Assembly (NCBI GenBank): GCA_035544895.1
Contig: DASZZM010000039.1
Coordinates: forward strand, 62,001-126,000
Length of the DNA: 64,000 nucleotides
Direction of reading: 5' to 3'
Source: JASLEW01 sp035544895
GTDB taxonomy: Bacteria; Acidobacteriota; Thermoanaerobaculia; Multivoradales; UBA5704
Shown: in pieces, positions 7,395 to 13,882 of the stretch
How positions within the stretch are numbered: position 1 is the stretch's first letter
Layout: each line of letters starts with the position of its first letter
Notes under the pieces: model-generated
Seen by the model: only the letters and a program-made list of their open reading frames with translations
The model's database searches: none
Told to the model about the DNA's origin: nothing
Program-made: the position numbers and the translations under genes

Positions 7395-7588
7395 CACCCC
7401 CTGCGTGGTTCGTGATGGTTACCACGATTGTAGAACCAACATACATCTCTCGGGAGTCTTTTACCCGCGCGGCCCGTGCCAGCCTCCATCCCACCCGGAT
7501 GACGAGGACGCTAACGGCTCGTGGAGCGGACACCCACCTGGTGCGTTTCAGGTTCTAAACGCCGGCCCACACGGCCACGCGGGGGATG
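7395..7588 (+). ncRNA. ssrS: 6S RNA
   Basis: The 320 bp gap between zapA and rny has no ORF with coding character. It contains a rod-like RNA of about 190 nt. The closing stem pairs CCCCCTGCGTGG (7397-7408) with CCACGCGGGGG (7575-7585), leaving one bulged T. Inside are further complementary arms (GGTTACCACGATTGTAGAACC near 7407-7435, and CAGGTTCTAAACG on the 3' side) around an unpaired centre. This is the architecture of 6S RNA, which mimics an open promoter and traps the housekeeping RNA polymerase. The position directly after zapA matches the conserved location of ssrS. A TATATG at 7376-7381 could be its -10 box. The call is from structure and synteny; a covariance-model search would settle it. 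Confidence 0.75.
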
Positions 7589-7596
7589 CATTTGAT

Positions 7597-7613
7597 CCTC
7601 TCTTCCTGAGAGG
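7597..7613 (+). terminator. small hairpin downstream of the 6S RNA
   Basis: CCTCTC (7597-7602) and GAGAGG (7608-7613) form a 6 bp stem with a 5 nt loop just after the 6S RNA. There is no U-tract, so it may be a processing or pausing structure rather than a true intrinsic terminator. Confidence 0.3.
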
Positions 7614-7664
7614 CCTCTCCGATCCGACCGGTGCCCTCCTGTCGAAGGAAGCAGGGGGTACGCG

Positions 7665-9233
7665 GTGAATGATCAAGTCACACTGTTTGCAGCCGCCGCT
7701 CTGCTGGTCGGGGCCGGCGTCTTGCTCGTCTGGTTCGTGCTGCTGCGGCGGGCGGGAAAGCGCATGGCCGCGCAGGCCAAGCGGCAGGCCGGCAAGACCA
7801 TCGAAGACGCCGAGCGGCAGGCCGAGACGATCCGCCGCGAGGCCGAGGTCGCGGCGCGCGAGAAGCTTCTGCAGGCGCGCAGCGAGCACGAGGCGGCGCT
7901 GCGCAAGCGGCGGGTCGAGCTCGAGGCCCTGGAACGGCGGCTCACCCAGAAGGAGGACAACCTCGACAAGCGCGCCGACGAGGTGGCGCGCCGCGAGCGC
8001 GACCTGACGCAGACCGACCGCGAGCTCACCGGCCGCGAAAAGGCCCTGGCCAGGCAAGAGACCGAGGTCGAGACAATCGCCGCGGAGGGGCGCGCCCGGC
8101 TCGAGCAGATCGCCGGATTGACCGCGCAGCAGGCGCGCGAAGAGCTGCTGCACGAGATGGAGGACGGAGCGCGAATCGAAGCCGCGCATATCGTCAAGCG
8201 CATCGAGGACGAAGCGCGCGAGCAGGGCGGCAAGCAAGCCCAGCGCATCATCGGGATGGCGGTGCAGCGCTCCGCCTCGGACTACGTGTCGGAGACCACC
8301 GTCTCGGTGGTGATGCTGCCGAGCGACGAGATGAAGGGGCGCATCATCGGCCGCGAAGGACGCAACATCCGCGCCCTCGAGATGGCGACCGGGGTCGATC
8401 TCATCGTCGACGATACGCCGGAGGCGGTGATCCTCTCCGGGTTCGATCCATACCGCCGCGAAGTCGCCAGGGTAGCGCTCGAGCGCCTGATCGGCGACGG
8501 CCGCATCCATCCGGCCCGCATCGAAGAGGTGGTCGAGAAGGTCAAGGCCGAGCTCGACCAGAAGATCGTGCAGGAGGGGGAGTCGGCCCTCCTCGAGCTG
8601 GCGATCCCCGGCATGCACCCCGAGCTCATCCGGCTCCTGGGGCGCTTGCGCTACCGCACCTCCTACGGCCAGAACGTGCTGCAGCACAGCAAGGAGGTCG
8701 CCTTCCTGGCCGGCACCATGGCCGCGGAGCTCAGGGCCAACATCCAGGTCGCCCGCCGCGCCGGCCTGGTGCACGACATCGGCAAGGCCATCGACCGCGA
8801 GATGGACGGCACCCATCTGCAAATCGGCATCGACCTGCTGCGCAAGTACGGAGAGAACGAAGACGTGGTGCACGCGATGGCCTGCCACCATGGCGACTAC
8901 GACCCGCAGACGGTCGAGGCGGTTCTGGTGACCGCCGCCGACGCGCTCTCCGCGGCCCGCCCCGGGGCCCGCCGCGAGATCCTCGAGACCTATGTCAAGC
9001 GCCTGGAGAAGCTCGAAGAGATCGCCTCCGGCTTCAAGGGGGTGCAGAAGACCTTCGCCATCCAGGCCGGCCGCGAGATCCGCATCATCGTCGACAGCGG
9101 CAAGATCAGCGACGAGCAGTCGCTCTGGCTCTCCAAAGACATCGCGCGCAAGATCGAGGCGGAGCTGACTTATCCCGGGCAGATCAAGGTGACGGTCATC
9201 CGCGAGACCCGCTCCATCGAGTACGCGCGGTGA
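7665..9233 (+). CDS. rny: ribonuclease Y
   Basis: The protein has 522 residues, the usual length. RNase Y is a membrane-anchored endoribonuclease that initiates mRNA decay. The order of domains is textbook: an N-terminal membrane helix (about 5-27), a long charged coiled coil (about 30-190), a KH domain with GRIIGREGRN (225-234), and an HD domain with H341 in QHSKEVAFLAG, the H370-D371 pair in LVHDIGKAID, and a later HHGD. The start is GTG at 7665 (GTGAATGAT), after a purine-rich leader with a GGAAGC site. It overlaps the next gene by 4 bp (GTGA), and the rny-ymdB pair is a conserved neighbourhood. Confidence 0.97.
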   Translation: MNDQVTLFAAAALLVGAGVLLVWFVLLRRAGKRMAAQAKRQAGKTIEDAERQAETIRREAEVAAREKLLQARSEHEAALRKRRVELEALERRLTQKEDNLDKRADEVARRERDLTQTDRELTGREKALARQETEVETIAAEGRARLEQIAGLTAQQAREELLHEMEDGARIEAAHIVKRIEDEAREQGGKQAQRIIGMAVQRSASDYVSETTVSVVMLPSDEMKGRIIGREGRNIRALEMATGVDLIVDDTPEAVILSGFDPYRREVARVALERLIGDGRIHPARIEEVVEKVKAELDQKIVQEGESALLELAIPGMHPELIRLLGRLRYRTSYGQNVLQHSKEVAFLAGTMAAELRANIQVARRAGLVHDIGKAIDREMDGTHLQIGIDLLRKYGENEDVVHAMACHHGDYDPQTVEAVLVTAADALSAARPGARREILETYVKRLEKLEEIASGFKGVQKTFAIQAGREIRIIVDSGKISDEQSLWLSKDIARKIEAELTYPGQIKVTVIRETRSIEYAR

Positions 9234-10027
9234 AGCTGCTCTTCGTCGGCGACGTCGTCGGCAAACCCGGACGCAAGGCGCTGCTCGGATTGCTGCCGCG
9301 CCTGGTGGACCGCCACCTGGCCGACTACGTGGTGGTCAACGTCGAGAACTCGGCGGGAGGCTTCGGCGTCACGCCCGAGGTGCTCGACGAGCTGGCGGAG
9401 CTGCCCATCGATTGCTTTACGACCGGCAATCATGTCTGGGACAAGAAGGAAGTCCTCGAGCTGCTCGAGCGCGAGCCGCGGTTGCTGCGCCCCGCCAACT
9501 ACCCGGAGGGCAACCCCGGGCGGGGCCTGCACCTCGGCGAGACGGCGGCGGGGGTGCCGGTGGCGACGCTGAACCTGGAGGGGAGGGTGTTCATGCACAA
9601 CCTCGACTCGCCCTTCCTGGTCGCCGACCGGCTGCTGGCCTCTCTGCGCCCCGACGTCAAAGTGGTGCTGATCGATTTTCACGCCGAGACGACGAGCGAG
9701 AAGCAGGCCCTGGCCTTCTATCTCGACGGGCAGGTGAGCGCGGTGATCGGCACCCACACCCACGTGCCGACCGCCGACGAGCGTGTGCTGCCCCGGGGGA
9801 CCGCGCTGTTGACCGACGCGGGCATGACCGGCCCTTACGAATCGATCATCGGCATGCGCGCCGACAAGGTTCTCAAGCGCTTCCTGCTGCAGACCCCCGC
9901 CAGCTTCGAGGTCGCCAAGCGCGACGTCCGCCTCGCCGCCGCCGTCGTCGACGTCGACGAGGAAACCGGCAAGGCGCGCGGCATCGAGCGCCTGCTGGTG
10001 CCGTTCGGGCACGACGAGACGGACTGA
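9230..10027 (+). CDS. ymdB: YmdB-family metallophosphoesterase
   Basis: The protein has 265 residues of the TIGR00282/YmdB family, a dinuclear-metal phosphodiesterase reported to hydrolyse 2',3'- and 3',5'-cyclic nucleotides. Metal ligands are visible: D8 (GDVVGKPGR), E39 and N40 (NVENSAGGFG), N67-H68 (TTGNHVWD), H151 (FHAETTSEK) and H176 and H178 (GTHTHVPTAD). The GTG start overlaps the rny stop (GTGA), so the two are translationally coupled, as in other genomes where rny and ymdB are neighbours. The physiological substrate here is not known. Confidence 0.92.
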   Translation: MKLLFVGDVVGKPGRKALLGLLPRLVDRHLADYVVVNVENSAGGFGVTPEVLDELAELPIDCFTTGNHVWDKKEVLELLEREPRLLRPANYPEGNPGRGLHLGETAAGVPVATLNLEGRVFMHNLDSPFLVADRLLASLRPDVKVVLIDFHAETTSEKQALAFYLDGQVSAVIGTHTHVPTADERVLPRGTALLTDAGMTGPYESIIGMRADKVLKRFLLQTPASFEVAKRDVRLAAAVVDVDEETGKARGIERLLVPFGHDETD

Positions 10028-10037
10028 CGAAGCGCGC

Positions 10038-10601
10038 CTACTTGCCGCTTGCCTCGGGCCAGGCGACGAAATAGCCGTCGGACCACACGAGGTCGTGGTC
10101 GTGATCGGTGGGGGAGAAGGCGCCGACTTCATAGCTGTCGCCAGAGAAACTGCCGTCGGCGCCGGCGCTGCGCACCGCCATGATCTGTGTGGCTTCGAGG
10201 TTCCGGGTGTTCAGGCGGTACTCGTACGGGTGGCCCCACGGATCGTTCCGCGGCAGCGACCGGAGGTACTTGGGCACGAGCAGGGTCGCGAGATCGTCGT
10301 ACGAGATGACCGGTATCGGGCCAAGATCGACCCTGGCCGCGGCCTCGCCGGCGTGCTCGGCGTGGCCTTCACCTTTGCCCTTCGCGGATTCCTTCTGGTC
10401 CGTGTACCACGAGAACATGGCGGTGCCGGCGTTGCGGATGTCGCCGATTGCCTTCTTGGTCTCGGGCGATCCGGTTGGCGGCTTGGCAGTCCCAGCCGCG
10501 CCAGCCGGGGTCGCCAGAGCCACCACGAGGACAATCAGCAATCCCAGGGGTGGCGCCCACCAGGCGGCGGCCAGACGGGCGTTCTTCTGTACTCTGCGCA
10601 T
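10038..10601 (-). CDS. secreted GspG-like C-terminal domain protein
   Basis: The protein has 187 residues. The ATG at 10601 has an AAGGAGA site six bases upstream. Residues 1-36 form a signal sequence or membrane anchor (PPLGLLIVLVVALATPAGAAG). The C-terminal half resembles the type II secretion major pseudopilin GspG: a DPWGHPYEY calcium/loop motif and SAGADGSFSGDSYE. However, the prepilin peptidase site (G-F-T-L-x-E) is absent, so it is not a classical pseudopilin. A His- and Asp-rich tail (SPTDHDHDLVWSDG) could bind metal. Similar stand-alone GspG-like proteins are common in Acidobacteria. A perfect inverted repeat lies about 50 bp upstream and may control it. Confidence 0.7.
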   Translation of the reverse strand: MRRVQKNARLAAAWWAPPLGLLIVLVVALATPAGAAGTAKPPTGSPETKKAIGDIRNAGTAMFSWYTDQKESAKGKGEGHAEHAGEAAARVDLGPIPVISYDDLATLLVPKYLRSLPRNDPWGHPYEYRLNTRNLEATQIMAVRSAGADGSFSGDSYEVGAFSPTDHDHDLVWSDGYFVAWPEASGK

Positions 10602-10651
10602 CGCTTTCTCCTTATCGAGCCGCGGGACGAAGAGGTCACGCGTGGGCGATA

Positions 10652-10673
10652 CTGTATCACTGATGTGATACAG
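10652..10673. promoter_or_regulatory. perfect 22 bp operator-like inverted repeat
   Basis: CTGTATCAC (10652-10660) and GTGATACAG (10665-10673) are exact inverted repeats around TGAT. The site lies between the divergent-end neighbours: upstream of the GspG-like gene and just past the 3' end of the glycosyltransferase at 10709. A dyad this long and perfect in a promoter region suggests a dimeric repressor site (GntR- or TetR-like spacing). No cognate regulator is adjacent. Confidence 0.55.
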
Positions 10674-10708
10674 AAGTACAGTCTGTGCCCCGCGCCTGGG
10701 TGAGAGGG

Positions 10709-11539
10709 TCAGGAAGCAGCCGAAGAGAACGGCCTGCCCCTCTCGGCGGCCCCGTCGGCGGCCCCGTCCGGCACGTCCGCCTGCCGCGCCACGGCGCCTG
10801 GCGAGCTCCAGACCTCGATCTCCGTGGACTGGCGGCGGTCGATCCAGCGGGATTGCATCCAGCGCACCGCGAGCAGGTCGGCGGTGGCGCGCCAGACGCG
10901 GTTGCGGATGTTGTACTTGGGAGCGCCGTGCAGACGCGGCCGGTGATGGACGGAGACTTCGGCGACGCGCGCCCCTTCCATGCGCAGCAGCGTGGGGAGG
11001 AAGCGGTGCATGCCCGTCCACACCGGGATGCGCGCCAGGTACTCGCGGCGGTAGGCCTTCAGCGAGCAGCCCACGTCCGTCACCGCCTCGTGCGTCACGC
11101 GGTTGCGCACTCCGTTGGCGATGCGCGATGAGATCCGCCGCAGCCAGCTGTCCCGGCGCCGCGAGCGCACGCCGCACACCACGTCATGGGTGGCCAGGTG
11201 GGCGAGCAGCCGCGGGATGTCCGCCGGGTCGTTCTGCAAGTCGGCGTCGAGGGTGACCACCGCCGCGCCGCGGGCGTGCCGGAAGCCGGCGTCGAGCGCC
11301 GCCGACTGCCCGCTGTTGCGGGCCTGCCGCACCACCCGGATCGCCGGGTCGTGCCGCGCCAGGCCGGCCAGGACTTCCAGGCTGCCGTCGCTGCTGCCGT
11401 CGTCGACGAAGATCACCTCATAGGCGCGCCCGAGCCCTCCCATCGCGGCGCGGATCTCCGCGGCCAGGACCGGCAGGCTCTCCTCTTCGTTGTAGACCGG
11501 GATCACCAGCGACACTTCCGGCTGCGGCGATCCGCCCAT
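10709..11539 (-). CDS. family 2 glycosyltransferase (polyprenyl-phosphate sugar transferase type)
   Basis: The protein has 276 residues with a GT-A fold resembling dolichol-phosphate mannosyltransferase and ArnC-like enzymes. Motifs: LVIPVYNEEESLP (11-23), FVDDGSSDGS (44-53), the metal-binding DADLQNDP (98-105), and CSLKAYRREYL with VHHRPRLHGAPKYN further on. It lacks the two C-terminal membrane helices present in many undecaprenyl-phosphate transferases and ends in a low-complexity Ala/Gly tail. It probably makes a lipid-linked sugar for envelope polysaccharide or protein glycosylation. It is convergent to nothing and divergent from the Trm112-like gene. Confidence 0.85.
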   Translation of the reverse strand: MGGSPQPEVSLVIPVYNEEESLPVLAAEIRAAMGGLGRAYEVIFVDDGSSDGSLEVLAGLARHDPAIRVVRQARNSGQSAALDAGFRHARGAAVVTLDADLQNDPADIPRLLAHLATHDVVCGVRSRRRDSWLRRISSRIANGVRNRVTHEAVTDVGCSLKAYRREYLARIPVWTGMHRFLPTLLRMEGARVAEVSVHHRPRLHGAPKYNIRNRVWRATADLLAVRWMQSRWIDRRQSTEIEVWSSPGAVARQADVPDGAADGAAERGRPFSSAAS

Positions 11540-11619
11540 GCGGCTATCTTACCGTTGGAAATCGCACGCCTGCCGGCGGCGGGCCGTATGGTATGCTCCC
11601 GGGCTCGACAGGAGAGCCC

Positions 11620-11871
11620 ATGGCGGTCGATCCGGAACTGCTGGAAATCCTCGTCTGCCCCAAGAGCAAAGGGGAGCTGGAGCTCATCGAGCTGCCGCAG
11701 GAAGTGCGCGGGATGCTGGTGGAAAAGTATCGCGAGCACTTCCGGGACGAGGAGCCCGTGGTCGAGCAGGGGCTCTTCTGCGCCGTCTCCGGCCTCGTTT
11801 ACCCGATCGTCTCCGACATCCCCATCATGCTGATCGACGAGGCGCTCCCCGCCTCAGCCGTCGGACGCTGA
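11620..11871 (+). CDS. Trm112-like protein (YcaR/UPF0434 family)
   Basis: The protein has 83 residues. I chose the ATG at 11620 because AGGAGAG precedes it; an upstream ATG at 11593 would add nine unrelated residues. It begins DPELLEILVCPKSKGELEL, the usual Trm112/UPF0434 opening, and ends with CAVSGLVYPIVSDIPIML, the conserved closing motif. Only one Cys of the first zinc-knuckle pair is present (CPKS rather than CPxC), as in other bacterial members. Eukaryotic and archaeal Trm112 activates methyltransferases; the bacterial role is not established. A methyltransferase gene (tlyA) follows 120 bp downstream, which may be meaningful. Confidence 0.85.
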   Translation: MAVDPELLEILVCPKSKGELELIELPQEVRGMLVEKYREHFRDEEPVVEQGLFCAVSGLVYPIVSDIPIMLIDEALPASAVGR

Positions 11872-11991
11872 GGTCACGCGCCCGGCCCGGCTCACCGGCC
11901 CCTGGCGGCGCAGTCGCGGGTCTCTGCCGGTATGGCCGTTGCATCAGACCGCCGCCGGCGCTAGCGCCAAACCAGGGAGGACCGCAGAGCC

Positions 11992-12873
11992 GTGGCAGTG
12001 CGCCTTGATCAGTTGCTGGTCGAGCGCGGGTTCTTTCCCAGCCGTGAGCAGGCGCGGCGCGCGGTCATGGCCGGCACGGTCGAGGTCGAGGGACGGCGGG
12101 TGGACAAGCCGGGGACCGCGGTCGCCGCGGACGCGCGGCTGGCGGTGGCCGCCGGCCGGGAACCCTACGCGTCGCGGGCCGGGCGCAAGCTGGCGGCCGC
12201 GCTCGATCACTTCGCCGTCGACCCGGCAGGCTGGGTGTGCCTCGACGTGGGAGCGTCCACCGGCGGCTTCACCGATTGTCTCCTGCAGAGGAGAGCGGCC
12301 CGGGTCTACGCGCTCGACGTCGGTTACGGCCAGCTCGATCAGCAGCTGCGCAACGACCCGCGCGTGGTCGTCATGGAGCGCGTCAACGCCCGCCACCTCG
12401 CCCCCGATGCGCTGCCGGAAAGCTGCCGGCTCGCCACCGTCGACGTGTCGTTCATCTCGCTGCGCAAGATCGTTCCAGCCCTGCTGCCGCACCTCGTGCC
12501 GGGCGGACTGCTGCTGGCACTAATCAAGCCCCAGTTCGAAGCCGGACGCGGCGCCGTGGGCAAAGGAGGCATCCTGCGCGACGAATCCCTGCGCCGGCAA
12601 GTGATCCGCGACTGTGCCGCAGCGCTCGCCCTCGTTCTTGACACGCCTCCGCGAGGAGCCGCAAATGGGCCCGGATCCAAGGCGCACGAAGGCCGGACGA
12701 CCGAGGCGTACAACGAGTACGTTGAGGGCGTCCGGCCGAGTGCAACGCCGGAGACGGGTCCATTTCCGGCTCCGCAGCCGAGCCTGGAGCTCTTGGGGAC
12801 TTACGACTCCCCGGTTGCCGGCAGCGGCGGCAACCGCGAGGCCTTCGCGCTGCTGCGGCGGACCGGGCCATGA
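11992..12873 (+). CDS. tlyA: TlyA-family rRNA methyltransferase
   Basis: The protein has 293 residues. TlyA is an S4-domain/FtsJ-like 2'-O-methyltransferase acting on rRNA cytidines, and some members are haemolysins. The S4 domain is at 4-42 (RLDQLLVERGFFPSREQARR, then GTVEVEGRRVDKPG). The SAM site is DVGASTGGFTD (85-95). The catalytic-region VDVSFISLRKI and LIKPQFEAGR follow. The GTG start has GGGAGG upstream. It is longer than the usual 240-270 residues because about 40 residues near the C-terminus are encoded by a palindromic insertion (12655-12773). After the insertion the conserved GGNREAFALLRR tail resumes in frame, so the enzyme is probably still functional. It overlaps nadK by 4 bp. 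Confidence 0.93.
   Translation: MAVRLDQLLVERGFFPSREQARRAVMAGTVEVEGRRVDKPGTAVAADARLAVAAGREPYASRAGRKLAAALDHFAVDPAGWVCLDVGASTGGFTDCLLQRRAARVYALDVGYGQLDQQLRNDPRVVVMERVNARHLAPDALPESCRLATVDVSFISLRKIVPALLPHLVPGGLLLALIKPQFEAGRGAVGKGGILRDESLRRQVIRDCAAALALVLDTPPRGAANGPGSKAHEGRTTEAYNEYVEGVRPSATPETGPFPAPQPSLELLGTYDSPVAGSGGNREAFALLRRTGP
12655..12773. repeat. 119 bp palindromic element inserted in frame in tlyA
   Basis: The outer arms 12655-12678 and 12750-12773 are inverted repeats matching at about 20 of 24 positions (GGAGCCG.AAATGG.CCCG..TCC). Inner arms also pair: GGCCGGACG with CGTCCGGCC (about 12691-12699 and 12729-12737), and at the centre CGTAC with GTACG. The whole can fold into one long imperfect cruciform. 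It resembles a REP/MITE-like intragenic element. Its length contribution keeps the tlyA frame open. Confidence 0.7.
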
Positions 12874-13760
12874 GCCGCCGGCGCAAGCTGCAACGCATCG
12901 GGGTGGTGGCCAAGGTAGGCAGCCCGGAAGCGGTCGACGCCGCCGGCGAGCTGGCCGAATGGCTGACCCGGCGCAGCGTCCAAGTCGCGCTCGATTCCGC
13001 AACCCTCGCCGCCAAGAGCTCGTCGGCCGAGACCTTCGAGCCGGGCGCCGCCTATGACCTGGTGATCGTGCTGGGGGGCGACGGCACCCTGCTGGCGGTG
13101 GCGCGCGGCCTGGGCGACGGAGTGCCGATCCTGGGCGTCAACCTGGGGAATCTCGGCTTCCTGACCGAGATCAACCGCGGCGAGCTCTACCCGGCCATGG
13201 TCCAGGTGCTGGCGGGCAAGTTCGACGTCGAGGCCAGAAAGCTCCTCGACGTCGAGCTGCGGCGGCGCGGCGACGGTCCGCTGCGCTACCGCGTGTTCAA
13301 CGACGCGGTGATCACCAAGAGCGCGCTCTCCCGCATCATCGAGCTGACGCTCGAGGTCGACGGGCACCTGATCGCTCGCTACCGCTCGGACGGCCTGATC
13401 ATCTCCTCGCCGACCGGCTCGACCGCCTACAACCTCTCGGCCGGAGGGCCGATCCTCAATCCGTTGCTGCCGGTGACCGTGCTGACCCCGATCTGCCCGC
13501 ATGCCTTGTCGCTGCGTCCCATCGTGGTGCCAGGCGCGAGCCTCGTCGAGGTCACGCTGGAGACTCAGCGCGAGGAGGTCTTCCTCACCCTGGACGGCCA
13601 GGAGGGGACCGCCATCGGCTACCACGATACGGTCGCGGTGACGCGCAGCAGCGCGGCGATTCACCTGGTCAAGGTCAGCGAGCGCAGCTTCTATGACAGC
13701 CTGCGGGAGAAGCTTCGCTGGGGGGGCCTCCATCCTCCGCCGGAAGGAAGGACCCCCTGA
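12870..13760 (+). CDS. nadK: NAD(+) kinase
   Basis: The protein has 296 residues. It phosphorylates NAD to NADP with ATP or polyphosphate. Diagnostic motifs are the GGDGTLL loop (69-75), GVNLGNLGFL, YRVFNDAVITK, and the NAD-binding SPTGSTAYNLSAGGPI; LTPICPHALSLRP follows. The family usually has NE in the NDAV segment, and ND is a conservative variant. The ATG overlaps the tlyA stop (ATGA), so the two are co-translated. The tlyA-nadK pairing is common in bacteria. Confidence 0.95.
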   Translation: MSRRRKLQRIGVVAKVGSPEAVDAAGELAEWLTRRSVQVALDSATLAAKSSSAETFEPGAAYDLVIVLGGDGTLLAVARGLGDGVPILGVNLGNLGFLTEINRGELYPAMVQVLAGKFDVEARKLLDVELRRRGDGPLRYRVFNDAVITKSALSRIIELTLEVDGHLIARYRSDGLIISSPTGSTAYNLSAGGPILNPLLPVTVLTPICPHALSLRPIVVPGASLVEVTLETQREEVFLTLDGQEGTAIGYHDTVAVTRSSAAIHLVKVSERSFYDSLREKLRWGGLHPPPEGRTP

Positions 13761-13882
13761 GCGGCCCGAGCGAGCCGCCCCGGCCCCCTCCCTCTGCCGG
13801 CACGCCGGCGGCCGAGGAGCCCTCTCCGCCGGCGGCCGGCGGGGCCGCTGCCGGCCGTCCATCGCGGCGGCGGCCGGGAAGG

